DNA from: Nocardioides luteus | GTDB taxonomy: Bacteria > Actinomycetota > Actinomycetes > Propionibacteriales > Nocardioidaceae | DNA: 64,000 nucleotides | Direction: 5' to 3' | Assembly: GCF_015752315.1 (NCBI RefSeq) | Contig: NZ_JADOVJ010000001.1 | Coordinates: 2,472,501 to 2,536,500, forward strand | Part shown: in pieces, positions 53,776 through 62,521 of the stretch | How the letters are laid out: the number at the start of each line of letters is the position of its first letter | Position numbering within the stretch: position 1 is the first letter of the stretch | Notes under the pieces: generated by a model | Databases searched by the model: none | What the model saw: only the letters and a program-made list of their open reading frames with translations | What the model was told of the DNA's origin: nothing | Translations under genes and position numbers: made by a program

Positions 53776-54800
53776 GCCGCGCCACCAGGCCCCAGACCCT
53801 GGCCGTACGCGGCGCCGCCGGTGTCGTGGTCTGCGGGCTGCTCGCGGCCGGGATGATCGTGCTCTCCGGGCGCCCGTTCGCCGACGTCGTCGCGACCCGG
53901 GCCGCCATGGTCGACGTGGGGGCCTCGCTGCGTACCGGGTCGGACGTGAAGATGGGCGGGGTCGTCATCGGCACCGTCACCGGCATCAGCCGGGCAGCGG
54001 AGTCCTCGAAGGCCTCCGTCGCGATCCGGCTGGACGGCGAGGCGGCGGAGAGGCTCCCGGCGGACGTGGCGGCGCGGGCGCTGCCGGCGACCGTCTTCGG
54101 CACCGCGTACGTGGACCTGGTCTCGACCGGCTCCCGGCCAGGGAGGTGGGCGGGCGGAACCATTCCGCAGGACCTGCGCCAGGGCACCGTCGAGCTGCAG
54201 CAGGCCCTCGACAGCATCGACGAGCTGGTCAGGGCGGTCAGCCCGGCCGACCTCAACGCCGCGCTGGCCGCGGTGGCCGGCGGTCTCGACGGCCGTGGCG
54301 ACGACATCCACCGGACCCTCGAGCTCGCCGCCACCGTGCTGGAGCGGGCCGAGGCGGACCTGCCCACGATCCGGTCGACCGCTGCGCTGCTGGCGGTCAA
54401 CCTGGAGACGCTGGAGGCGACCGCCGGCGACCTGTTCGCAGCCCTGGAGTCCGGCACCGCGACCGCCGAGACGATCGCCGCCAAGCGTGAGCAGCTCGCC
54501 GCGCTGCTCTCCGGCGGCCTCACCCTGACCGCCGACGCGCAGCGGTTCCTCGACGAGCACGGCGCCGAGCTGGTCGAGGCGATGGACCAGGCGGCGGTGG
54601 TCGCCGACGCCGTCGCCGACAACCGGGAGGACGCCGTGGTGGAGAGCTTCCGGGCCAACCGCGAGATCGGCCAGGAGATCCCCACCGTGATCGACGACGG
54701 CCGGGCCGCCCTCGACCTGATCCTGAGCCGGGTCGCGCCGCCCTACTACACCCGTGAGCGCGACTGCCCGACCTACGGCAGCACGAGAGGGGAGTGCTGA
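53772..54800 (+). CDS. mceA: MceA, mammalian-cell-entry family protein
   Basis: 342 aa. N-terminal membrane anchor (about 13-32, VRGAAGVVVCGLLAAGMIVL), MCE domain (about 40-120, with VKMGGVVIGTVTGI), then long alpha-helical stretches of the kind that form the lipid tunnel across the periplasm. C-terminal Cys residues (ERDCPTYG, GEC) may form disulfides. First of six Mce subunits expected to form a hetero-hexameric ring. Confidence 0.9.
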   Translation: MSRATRPQTLAVRGAAGVVVCGLLAAGMIVLSGRPFADVVATRAAMVDVGASLRTGSDVKMGGVVIGTVTGISRAAESSKASVAIRLDGEAAERLPADVAARALPATVFGTAYVDLVSTGSRPGRWAGGTIPQDLRQGTVELQQALDSIDELVRAVSPADLNAALAAVAGGLDGRGDDIHRTLELAATVLERAEADLPTIRSTAALLAVNLETLEATAGDLFAALESGTATAETIAAKREQLAALLSGGLTLTADAQRFLDEHGAELVEAMDQAAVVADAVADNREDAVVESFRANREIGQEIPTVIDDGRAALDLILSRVAPPYYTRERDCPTYGSTRGEC

Positions 54801-55837
54801 TGTCCGGGCTGCGTGGCTCCTCGGGCCGCCCCACCGCGACCTACCTCAAGCTGGGTGCCTTCACCCTGGTCGCCGGGCTCGCCTTCGCGCTCGTCCTCGG
54901 CACGCTGAAGGCGCCGGTCGCCGGAGACCTGGTCACCTACACCGCCGAGTTCGCCGACGTGAACGGCCTGCACGAGGAGGATGCCGTACGCATCGCGGGA
55001 GTCAGCGTCGGCAAGGTCACCGACATCACCGTCACCGCCGCCGGGAAGGCGACGGTGGAGCTGACGGTGTCCCGGAAGCAGCAGGTGCTGGACACCGCGC
55101 GGCTCTCGGTGCGCTACCAGAACATCGCCGGGCAGCGGTTCCTCGGGATCGAGCAGACCCGCGGCTCGGGGAAGCCCCTGGCGGCCGGGTCCCGGATCCC
55201 GGCGACCCGGACCAGTGCCGGGTTCGACCTGACCGAGCTGCTCAACGGGTTCCGGCCCCTCTTCGACGTACTCGACCCCGACGAGGTCAACCAGCTCGCG
55301 GCCACCATCTTGAAGGTCCTCCAGGACGAGGGCGGCAGCATCCCGGTGCTGCTGGAGCAGACCGCCGAGCTGACCAGGTTCGTGGCCACCCGCGACCAGG
55401 TCTTCGAGCGGGTGCTGAGCAACCTGACCCCCTTCCTCGCCGACCTGGCCGCGCAGGGGGACGAGTTCGAGACCACGGTGCGCGAGCTCGAGAAGCTGAT
55501 GAAGGGTCTGGCCGAGCAGCGCGACGCCCTCGGTGCCTCCGTCGAGGAGCTGTCGGGACTCCTGGCCACCGGCGCCGACTTCGGTACGCAGATCGAGGCT
55601 CCCGCCCGCACGCTGAGCCGCAACCTGCGGATCTCGGTGACCGCCTTCGCCGCCAACCTGACCAGCTTCGACGGTGCCGTGGTCGCGTTCGCCCAGCTGG
55701 TCGAGACGCTGGGCAGGATCACCTCCTACCGCAACGCGCTCAACATCTACGTCTGCCGCTACGACTTCGCCGTCGACGAGCTCGTGCTGGCGCTGCCACC
55801 GACCGACGACCGCTACTCCGAGGTGTGCTCCGGATGA
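54800..55837 (+). CDS. mceB: MceB
   Basis: 345 aa. Anchor near residues 17-36 (LKLGAFTLVAGLAFALVLGT), MCE domain with GLHEEDAVRIAGVSVGKVTD, helical C-terminal region ending in Cys-containing NIYVCRYDF and EVCSG. ATG 54800 shares a base with the mceA stop; an in-frame GTG at 54794 is less likely. Overlaps mceC by 4 bases. Confidence 0.9.
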   Translation: MSGLRGSSGRPTATYLKLGAFTLVAGLAFALVLGTLKAPVAGDLVTYTAEFADVNGLHEEDAVRIAGVSVGKVTDITVTAAGKATVELTVSRKQQVLDTARLSVRYQNIAGQRFLGIEQTRGSGKPLAAGSRIPATRTSAGFDLTELLNGFRPLFDVLDPDEVNQLAATILKVLQDEGGSIPVLLEQTAELTRFVATRDQVFERVLSNLTPFLADLAAQGDEFETTVRELEKLMKGLAEQRDALGASVEELSGLLATGADFGTQIEAPARTLSRNLRISVTAFAANLTSFDGAVVAFAQLVETLGRITSYRNALNIYVCRYDFAVDELVLALPPTDDRYSEVCSG

Positions 55838-56808
55838 CCCCACTACGAACCATGGACCCGCTCAAGGTCGGGATCGTCGCCGTTGTGCTCGCCGCGCTGA
55901 CGGTTGTCTTCGTCTTCCGGGCCGGGGCGCTCGGCTTCGGCGAACGGGTGTGCGTGGCCCACTTCGAGCACACCGCCGGCCTCCGGGTCGGCGAGGACGT
56001 GACCGTGGCCGGCGCGCGGGTCGGGGAGGTGCGCTCGATCTCGCTCGGTGCCCGCGATGTCATCGTGGAGTTCACGGTCGAGGACCACATCCGGCTCGGA
56101 GCCCGCACCGGCGCCGAGATCGAAGTCGCCACCCTGCTTGGCACGCATCTGCTCGCGGTCACGCCGGCCGGCGGGGGAGAGCTCGCCGAGGACACGATTC
56201 CGCTCTCCGCGACCAGCGTGCCCTACAACCTCCAGGACATCGTCGACCGCGGGAGCGCCTCGCTCGACGAGCTCGACCCCGAGCTCCTCTCCCGCACCCT
56301 CGACGAGGTCGGCGCCACCATGGCGAGCTCCCAGCCCGACCTCGCCGCCGCCCTCGACGGCGTCTCCGCGGTGTCGGAGGTCGTGCTCACCCGGGCCGAC
56401 CAGGCCGACGCCCTGGTGAGAGCGGCCACCGACGTGACGAGCCGGCTCAACGCCAACAGCACCGAGATCGTCTCGCTGATGAAGCAGGCCAACGCGGTGA
56501 TGGCCGAGCTGCAGAGCCGCCGCGGCGCGATCCGTCGGCTGCTGGCCGACGCCCAGCGGCTCACCACCACCCTGAAGCGGGTCGTCTCCGCGAATCAGCA
56601 GGACCTCGACGTCGCGCTGACCAAGCTGGCCGTGGTCATCAAGGGGCTGCGCGCGCAGGAGAAGGAGCTCAGCGCCGCGCTCGACGTGCTCGGTCCGTCG
56701 GCCCGCTACCTGGCCAACGCGACCGGCAACGGCCCCTGGGTCGACATCCGGCCCGACGACCGCGCGCTGCCCGACGGGCTGACCTGCCGGCTGAAGGGGC
56801 TGTGCTGA
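55834..56808 (+). CDS. mceC: MceC
   Basis: 324 aa. Membrane anchor VGIVAVVLAALTVVFVFRAG (about 12-31), MCE domain with AGLRVGEDVTVAGARVGEVR, coiled helical region, C-terminal CRLKGLC with two Cys. Coupled to its neighbours by 4-base and 1-base overlaps. Confidence 0.9.
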   Translation: MTPLRTMDPLKVGIVAVVLAALTVVFVFRAGALGFGERVCVAHFEHTAGLRVGEDVTVAGARVGEVRSISLGARDVIVEFTVEDHIRLGARTGAEIEVATLLGTHLLAVTPAGGGELAEDTIPLSATSVPYNLQDIVDRGSASLDELDPELLSRTLDEVGATMASSQPDLAAALDGVSAVSEVVLTRADQADALVRAATDVTSRLNANSTEIVSLMKQANAVMAELQSRRGAIRRLLADAQRLTTTLKRVVSANQQDLDVALTKLAVVIKGLRAQEKELSAALDVLGPSARYLANATGNGPWVDIRPDDRALPDGLTCRLKGLC

Positions 56809-57863
56809 TGAGCGCGCCGTGGACGCAGGGCAGGCATCTGGGCAGGTATGTCGCGATCGTGGTGGCTCTGGTGGCCGCCCTCGGCGCCGGTGCCGCGGCG
56901 ATCCCGTTCGCCGGCACCTACTCCGTGACCGTCACCTTCGCCGACACCGCCGGCCTCTTCGTCGGCAACGACGTCGGCGTGCTCGGGGTCAAGGTCGGCG
57001 AGGTCAAGCGGATCACGCCCGCGGGCGCTGGGGTCGAGGTCGACCTCGAGCTCGACCAGGACGTCACCGTGCCGGCCGACGCCCAGGTGCTGATCGTCTC
57101 GCGCTCGGTGGCCAACGACCGCTACGTCGAGCTCACCCCGCGCTACGCCGGCGGGCCGGTGCTCGCCGACGGCGACCTGATCACCAGCGAGCGCACCCGC
57201 ACCCCGGCCGACTTCGACGCCATCCTGAACGCGCTCGACCGGTTCAGCAGCGGGCTCGCCGGAGGCGACGGCAAGAGCGTCGACCGGTTCCTCCAGGCAG
57301 GATCGGCGACCCTGGGGTCCAACGGGCAGCGGGCCGGCGCGGCGTTGGCCGATCTCGCCGCCGCCCTGAACGAGGTCAACGGCCACACCGACTCCGCCGT
57401 CGCCGCGCTGCACGAGACCGACGAGCTGACCAGCGCGATGGTCGCCCACGATGCGCTGATCGAGCTCTTCATCGAGAACGTCACCGCGACCTCCGAGCTG
57501 CTCGCGGAGCAGCGCACGGAGTTCACCGCCACGCTGCGTACGACCCGGGAGGCGATCGACGCGCTGGCCAGGTTCACGCAGGCCAACGACAAGGACCTCC
57601 AAGCGGCGCTGACGCAGGTCAACGCCGTGCTCGACCTGATCCTGGCGCACACCGACGACATCGAGGAGTTCGTCGAGGTGCTCCCGCTGGCCCTGCAGAA
57701 CGTCGAGCAGGCCCGCGCGCCCGGAGGCGTGATGCTGCGCGTGCCGCTCACCGACGCGCTGAGCGAGGAGCTCGCCGGCCGGTGTCGTGAGGCCCTCTCG
57801 GACGTGTGCGACATCGTCGGCACCGACCCGCTCCAAGGCCCGCTCTCAGGGAGCCGGCCGTGA
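56808..57863 (+). CDS. mceD: MceD
   Basis: 351 aa. Anchor VAIVVALVAALGAGAAAIPF (about 14-33), MCE domain with AGLFVGNDVGVLGVKVGEVK, long amphipathic helices, C-terminal Cys pair in GRCREALSDVCDIVG. Starts in the mceC stop (TGATG) and overlaps mceE by 4 bases. Confidence 0.9.
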   Translation: MSAPWTQGRHLGRYVAIVVALVAALGAGAAAIPFAGTYSVTVTFADTAGLFVGNDVGVLGVKVGEVKRITPAGAGVEVDLELDQDVTVPADAQVLIVSRSVANDRYVELTPRYAGGPVLADGDLITSERTRTPADFDAILNALDRFSSGLAGGDGKSVDRFLQAGSATLGSNGQRAGAALADLAAALNEVNGHTDSAVAALHETDELTSAMVAHDALIELFIENVTATSELLAEQRTEFTATLRTTREAIDALARFTQANDKDLQAALTQVNAVLDLILAHTDDIEEFVEVLPLALQNVEQARAPGGVMLRVPLTDALSEELAGRCREALSDVCDIVGTDPLQGPLSGSRP

Positions 57864-58924
57864 GGCGGGCGGTCCTGATCTCCGTGGCGGCGGCGGGCCT
57901 GCTGCTGACCGGGTGCGGCATCGACGCCCGTACGCTGCCGCTGCCCGGCACCCGAGCAGGAGACGACGCGACCACGGTCGAGGCCGTCTTCGACGACGCC
58001 CTCAACCTCGGCGTCGGCTCGAAGGTGAGCGTCAACGGCGTCGACGCCGGCCGGGTGGTCTCGCTCTCCACCGACGGCTACTCGGCGGTGGCCGAGATGA
58101 GCCTCGAGGACGGCGTACGCATCACCGACCACTCCGCGGCACGGCTGCGCTACGACACCCCGCTCGGCGAGGTCTACGTCGACGTGACCACCCCCGAGGG
58201 CGGCCGGGCGATCCCCGAGGGAGGACGGCTCGACCCGGCCCGGTCGACGACGGGCCCGACCGTCGAGGACGCGCTCGCCTCGGCGTCCCTGCTCATCAAC
58301 GGCGGCGGCATCGGTGACCTCGGCCGGATCGTCGACGAGCTCAACCGGGCCGTCGGCGACGGCACCGACCTGGCCCAGGTGCTCGACCGGAGCGCCACCT
58401 TCCTCACCCAGGCCAACCGCACCACCGCCGAGATCGACCGCGCCCTCACCTCCCTCGACGCGGTCTCCGCGACCCTGACGAAAGAGAAGAAGACCATCAC
58501 CGACGCGCTGGCGGCGATCGGGCCGGCGGCCCGCACCGTCCGGGAGCAGACGAAGCAGATCATCGCCCTGCTCAACCGGCTGGTGAGGCTCTCCCGTGAC
58601 GCCAACGGCGTGCTCGGCCGGATGGACGACGACACCGTCGCCGTGGTCCGCGACGCCGGGGCGATCCTCGCCCAGGTCCGCCGGATCAGCGGCGATCTCG
58701 GCCCCGGCCTGGACACGTTCATCTCGGCGATCAACGAGCTGCTGGAGGTCATCCCCGCCGACCACCTGCCGATCCAGCTCCGCGTCGACATCGGCGACTC
58801 CGTCGCGCAGGACCCGCTCAACCCGCTGCCACCCCTCCTGGATTCGCCGGTCCTGCCCCAACAACCCGGCTGGGACCTGGGCGGCCTCCTCGGTGACGGC
58901 GCCGTGCTCGGAGGGGTGGGCTGA
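57860..58924 (+). CDS. mceE: MceE lipoprotein
   Basis: 354 aa. Lipoprotein signal with lipobox LLLTGCG (Cys at about 19), as is usual for the fifth mce gene (LprN class). MCE domain with ALNLGVGSKVSVNGVDAGRV, then helical region. GTG start overlapping the mceD stop; the stop shares a base with mceF. Confidence 0.91.
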   Translation: MRRAVLISVAAAGLLLTGCGIDARTLPLPGTRAGDDATTVEAVFDDALNLGVGSKVSVNGVDAGRVVSLSTDGYSAVAEMSLEDGVRITDHSAARLRYDTPLGEVYVDVTTPEGGRAIPEGGRLDPARSTTGPTVEDALASASLLINGGGIGDLGRIVDELNRAVGDGTDLAQVLDRSATFLTQANRTTAEIDRALTSLDAVSATLTKEKKTITDALAAIGPAARTVREQTKQIIALLNRLVRLSRDANGVLGRMDDDTVAVVRDAGAILAQVRRISGDLGPGLDTFISAINELLEVIPADHLPIQLRVDIGDSVAQDPLNPLPPLLDSPVLPQQPGWDLGGLLGDGAVLGGVG

Positions 58925-60018
58925 TGGCGCTGCGCGAGACGGACCGGCGCCTCTTCGTCGGCTTCGGGGCGGCCGTGGTCGTGTTCGTCGCGGCGACGGC
59001 GTACCTGCTGCTGGTCACCCTCGAGATCCCGCTCCTGTCCCGGCCGTCCACCGTCACCGTCGACCTGGAACGCACCGGCGGCCTGTACGAGGGCTCGTCG
59101 GTGACCTACCGCGGCGCCAAGGCCGGGGTCGTGGAGACGATCGAGCTGACGACCGACGGCACGGCGCAGGCCCGGATCAGGCTGGATCCGGACGTCCGGA
59201 TCCCGCAGGACTCCCCGGCCGAGGTGCGCAGCCTCTCGCCGGTGGGGGAGCAGTACCTCGACTTCCAGCCGACCACTGCTTCCGGGCCCTTCCTCCGCGA
59301 CGGCAGCCGGGTGCGCGCCGAAGCGGTGGACCTGCCCACCACGCTGGCCAGCACGGTGGTCAGTCTCGAGATGCTGATGGACCAGGTCGACCCCGAGCAG
59401 CTGCGGACGGTGGTCACCGGACTGCGCACGACCTTCGCCGGCCGCGAGGACGAGCTCGCCGACCTGGTCGAGGGCAGCCAGGTCCTGCTGGTCACCCTCG
59501 ACGAGGAGTGGCCGACGATCTCCCGCGTCCTGGTCAACTCCGAGTCGCTGCTGCGCATCGGCGACCGGCACGCCTCCGACGTACGCGCCGCCGCGCACGA
59601 CCTCGCCCTGCTCACCGCCGAGCTGGAGAAGGCCGACCCCGAGCTGCGCCGCGCCTTCGACCGTGGCCCCGAGCAGTTCGCCGACCTCGTCCGCCTCGTC
59701 GGTGTCCTGGACCGTACGCTGCCGCCGACCCTGGAGCGCACGACCGCCCTGACCGACATCCTCGTCGTGCGCGACCCGCACCTGCGTGAGCTGCTGGCCG
59801 AGTATCCCGACGCCATCCGCTCGCTGGCGGATGCGATGTACGACGGCGCGATCCACGGCGGCCTCGTCCTGCAGAACGACTACCAGTGCGACTACGGCGG
59901 CCCCAAGTATCCGGCCACCGACACCACCTCCGAGCCGCTCTACGAGGACGGCCACTGCTCCGCGCCGCCCGACCGAGTCGTGCGCGGGGCGGACAACGCG
60001 CCCGGCTCGACCGGATAG
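58924..60018 (+). CDS. mceF: MceF
   Basis: 364 aa. Anchor FGAAVVVFVAATAYLLLVTL (about 14-33), MCE domain with GGLYEGSSVTYRGAKAGVVE, helical region and a Cys-containing C-terminal tail (YQCDYGG, GHCSAPP). Last gene of the mce operon. Its stop is 8 bp from the stop of the convergent TetR gene. No KstR box controls this operon, unlike mce4 of mycobacteria and rhodococci. Confidence 0.9.
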   Translation: MALRETDRRLFVGFGAAVVVFVAATAYLLLVTLEIPLLSRPSTVTVDLERTGGLYEGSSVTYRGAKAGVVETIELTTDGTAQARIRLDPDVRIPQDSPAEVRSLSPVGEQYLDFQPTTASGPFLRDGSRVRAEAVDLPTTLASTVVSLEMLMDQVDPEQLRTVVTGLRTTFAGREDELADLVEGSQVLLVTLDEEWPTISRVLVNSESLLRIGDRHASDVRAAAHDLALLTAELEKADPELRRAFDRGPEQFADLVRLVGVLDRTLPPTLERTTALTDILVVRDPHLRELLAEYPDAIRSLADAMYDGAIHGGLVLQNDYQCDYGGPKYPATDTTSEPLYEDGHCSAPPDRVVRGADNAPGSTG

Positions 60019-60026
60019 GCAGACCC

Positions 60027-60665
60027 TCAGGCGTCCTTGAACGCGCGGTGGAGCGCCTTGCCCATGAAGGTGCCGAGGTCGTCCGGACCCCAGTCGTTGC
60101 TCGTGTCGAGGAGCGAGCGCACCGCCGACTCGCAGGACGACAGGAAGAGATCGATCAGGACCGGCAGCTTGCGCTCCAGGTCGGCCGTCTGCCACCAGCG
60201 CTCCATGGCGGGCCTAATCCACTCGGTCGCCCGGGTCTGGACCAGGGCCTTGACGTCGCGGAAGCGCTCCGCGATGACCGGGTCGGGCTCGCCGGAGAAG
60301 ACGAACCGCCAGGTCTCGGGTGCGGAGGCGGCGGCGTGGAGGAGCGCCCGGAAGCCGTCGATGAACGCCTGCTCCGGATCGTCGGGGTTGGCGGAGCCGT
60401 GCAGCGCGGTGAGGATCGCCTCGAGGAGCTCGGCCGACTCCCGGTCGAGGAGAGCGTCGACCAGCTCGACCCGGTCCGCGAAGCAGGCGTAGACGACGGG
60501 CCGGGTCACGCCCATGGCCGCTGCGACCGAGCCGATGGTCACGGCGCCGATGCCGTCGGCCACCGCGATCGTCCGGGCGGCGTCGAGCACGTGGGGCCGC
60601 CTGCGCTCCGGGCCCAGATGAGGGGCACGGGCGCGCTGCGCTTGACCGGTTGTCGACGGTGGCAT
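60027..60665 (-). CDS. TetR-family regulator downstream of mce
   Basis: 212 aa. Helix-turn-helix IGSVAAAMGVTRPVVYACFA (about 59-78), with recognition-helix core VTRPVVY identical to the TetR at 51378-52001, though the ligand domains differ. Divergent from the acyl-CoA dehydrogenase-like gene at 60766, with two CTACAC-type dyads in the spacer. Convergent with mceF. It probably controls the 60766-63577 pair and perhaps the mce operon. Confidence 0.86.
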   Translation of the reverse strand: MPPSTTGQAQRARAPHLGPERRRPHVLDAARTIAVADGIGAVTIGSVAAAMGVTRPVVYACFADRVELVDALLDRESAELLEAILTALHGSANPDDPEQAFIDGFRALLHAAASAPETWRFVFSGEPDPVIAERFRDVKALVQTRATEWIRPAMERWWQTADLERKLPVLIDLFLSSCESAVRSLLDTSNDWGPDDLGTFMGKALHRAFKDA

Positions 60666-60694
60666 GAGGCGATCCTAGGCGATCAGGAAAGTTC

Positions 60695-60708
60695 CTACAT
60701 AGGTGTAG
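60695..60708. promoter_or_regulatory. TetR-type operator, copy 2
   Basis: CTACATAGGTGTAG, one mismatch to the dyad at 52070. In the spacer between the divergent TetR and acyl-CoA dehydrogenase-like genes. Confidence 0.65.
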
Positions 60709-60715
60709 CAAATTC

Positions 60716-60729
60716 CTACACGAGTGTAT
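60716..60729. promoter_or_regulatory. TetR-type operator, copy 3
   Basis: CTACACGAGTGTAT, one mismatch to the dyad arms. Exactly 21 bp (two helical turns) from the copy at 60695, so two dimers could bind the same face. Confidence 0.65.
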
Positions 60730-60765
60730 TAATGTGACGGAGTCCCCTCACCACGGAGTGCTCAC

Positions 60766-62499
60766 ATGCCGCTGTTCAACCCGCACAAGCCCGACCTCGA
60801 CGAGTTCGACGACGAGACCCGCCGCATCTTCGAGGCGACGATCGACTTCTTCGAGGGCAACGGCAAGGAGTGGCTGCTTCAGCAGGACCGCGACCGCGTC
60901 TGGTACGACGAGTTCCTCGCCTTCCAGCAGCGGGAGAAGGTCTTCGCGACGCTGCTGACCCCGGCGGCCCAGGCCGACGGCGACCCGAACAAGCGCTGGG
61001 ACGAGGCCCGCATCGCCATGTACAGCCAGATCCTCGGCTTCTACGGGATGTCCTACTGGTACGTCTGGCAGGTCACGATCCTCGGCCTCGGTCCGATCTG
61101 GCAGTCCGGCAACGAGCTGGTGAAGCGCCGGGCCGCGGGCCTCCTCGACGACGGCGCGATCTTCGCCTTCGGTCTCTCGGAGCGCGAGCACGGTGCGGAC
61201 GTCTACACCACCGACATGGTCCTGACCCCTGACGGCAACGGCGGCTACCTGGCCAACGGCGGCAAGTACTACATCGGCAACGGCAACAAGGCCGGCATGG
61301 TGTCGGTCTTCGGTCGCGTCGAGGGGCTCCCGACCGGGCCCAAGACCCAGGACGGCTACGTCTTCTTCGTCGTCGACAGCCGGCATGAGGCGTACAAGCT
61401 TCGCAAGAACGTCGTGAACTCGCAGATGTACGTCGCGGCCTTCGACCTCGAGGACTATCCGATCCGCGAGGAGGACATCATCCATGTCGGCTCCGAGGCG
61501 TTCGACGCCGCCATCAACACCGTCAACGTCGGCAAGTTCAACATCGGCTTCGGGTCGCTCGGAGCGGTGCAGCATGTCTGGCACGAGGGCATCACCCATG
61601 CCGACGGCCGCGTTCTCTTCGACACCAAGGTCACAGACTTCCCGCAGGTCCGGGCGCTGTTCATCGAGAGCTGGGTCCGGCTCGCCGCGATGGAACTGTT
61701 CGGCGAGCGAGCCATCGACTACATGCGCTCCGGCAGCGTCGACGACCGCCGCTATCTGCTCTTCGACGCGATCGAGAAGATGACCGTGAGCCGCCAGGGT
61801 GCGAAGGTCTACGACCTGATCGCCGACTGCATCGCGGCCCGGGGCTTCGAGAACGACATGTACTACCCGGTCGGCGCGGTCGCCATGATGGGCCTGCCCC
61901 GGCTCGAGGGCACGGTCCACGTCAACATGGCGCTGGCGCTGAAGTTCCTGCTGAGCTATCTCTTCAGCCCTGCCGATCCGAGCCTGGCCGCCCTGCCGCC
62001 GCGGCGGCGCGATCCCGTGGACGACACCTTCCTCTTCCGCCAGGGCCCGGCCCAGGGGCTCGGCACGGTGGCCTTCCACGACTGGCGTGCGGTGTACGCC
62101 GCATGGGCCCACCTGCCGAACGTGAGGCTTCTCCTCGAGCAGGTCGACGCCTTCCAGGCGCTGCTCGTCACGACGCCGCTGTCCAAGGCCCAGATGCGCG
62201 ACCTGGACCTGCTCCTGGTCGTCGGCGACATCTTCACCACGGTCGCCTACGGCGACCTCATCCTGCAGCAGGCGACGATCTGGGGCGTCGGCGACGACCT
62301 GGTCGAGAGCATCTTCGAGGTCATGGTCGGAGACGTCTCCGCCCACGCCCTGACCCTGACGCGCAAGCCGTCGCTGACCGACGCGCAGGCCAGGGCCGCT
62401 GACGCCATCCAGCGCCGTCCCGCCTTCGACGCCGAGCGCACCGCCCGGGTGTGGGCGGAGGCCCGCGCCACCGCCGGCACCTACGCGATGAACCCGTGA
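60766..62499 (+). CDS. Acyl-CoA dehydrogenase-like protein
   Basis: 577 aa, acyl-CoA dehydrogenase/oxidase fold. FAFGLSEREHGADVYTTDMV is the FAD-binding stretch; NGGKYYIGNGNKAGMVSVFG and DYPIREEDIIHVGSEAFDAA follow in the expected places; the C-terminal third is helical and divergent. It is longer than a usual single-domain FadE (about 390 aa) and shorter than the fused type. Substrate unknown; possibly a long-chain or branched lipid imported by the neighbouring Mce system. Expressed from the promoter with two TetR-type dyads; the next gene starts 22 bp later. Confidence 0.82.
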   Translation: MPLFNPHKPDLDEFDDETRRIFEATIDFFEGNGKEWLLQQDRDRVWYDEFLAFQQREKVFATLLTPAAQADGDPNKRWDEARIAMYSQILGFYGMSYWYVWQVTILGLGPIWQSGNELVKRRAAGLLDDGAIFAFGLSEREHGADVYTTDMVLTPDGNGGYLANGGKYYIGNGNKAGMVSVFGRVEGLPTGPKTQDGYVFFVVDSRHEAYKLRKNVVNSQMYVAAFDLEDYPIREEDIIHVGSEAFDAAINTVNVGKFNIGFGSLGAVQHVWHEGITHADGRVLFDTKVTDFPQVRALFIESWVRLAAMELFGERAIDYMRSGSVDDRRYLLFDAIEKMTVSRQGAKVYDLIADCIAARGFENDMYYPVGAVAMMGLPRLEGTVHVNMALALKFLLSYLFSPADPSLAALPPRRRDPVDDTFLFRQGPAQGLGTVAFHDWRAVYAAWAHLPNVRLLLEQVDAFQALLVTTPLSKAQMRDLDLLLVVGDIFTTVAYGDLILQQATIWGVGDDLVESIFEVMVGDVSAHALTLTRKPSLTDAQARAADAIQRRPAFDAERTARVWAEARATAGTYAMNP

Positions 62500-62521
62500 A
62501 CCGACCGAGGAGGAGCAAGCG

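Noticed and set aside
60695..60729. KstR boxes before the acyl-CoA dehydrogenase-like gene
   Set aside because: The dyads have CTACAC/GTGTAG arms and lack the AAC..GTT core. They match the site at 52070 instead.
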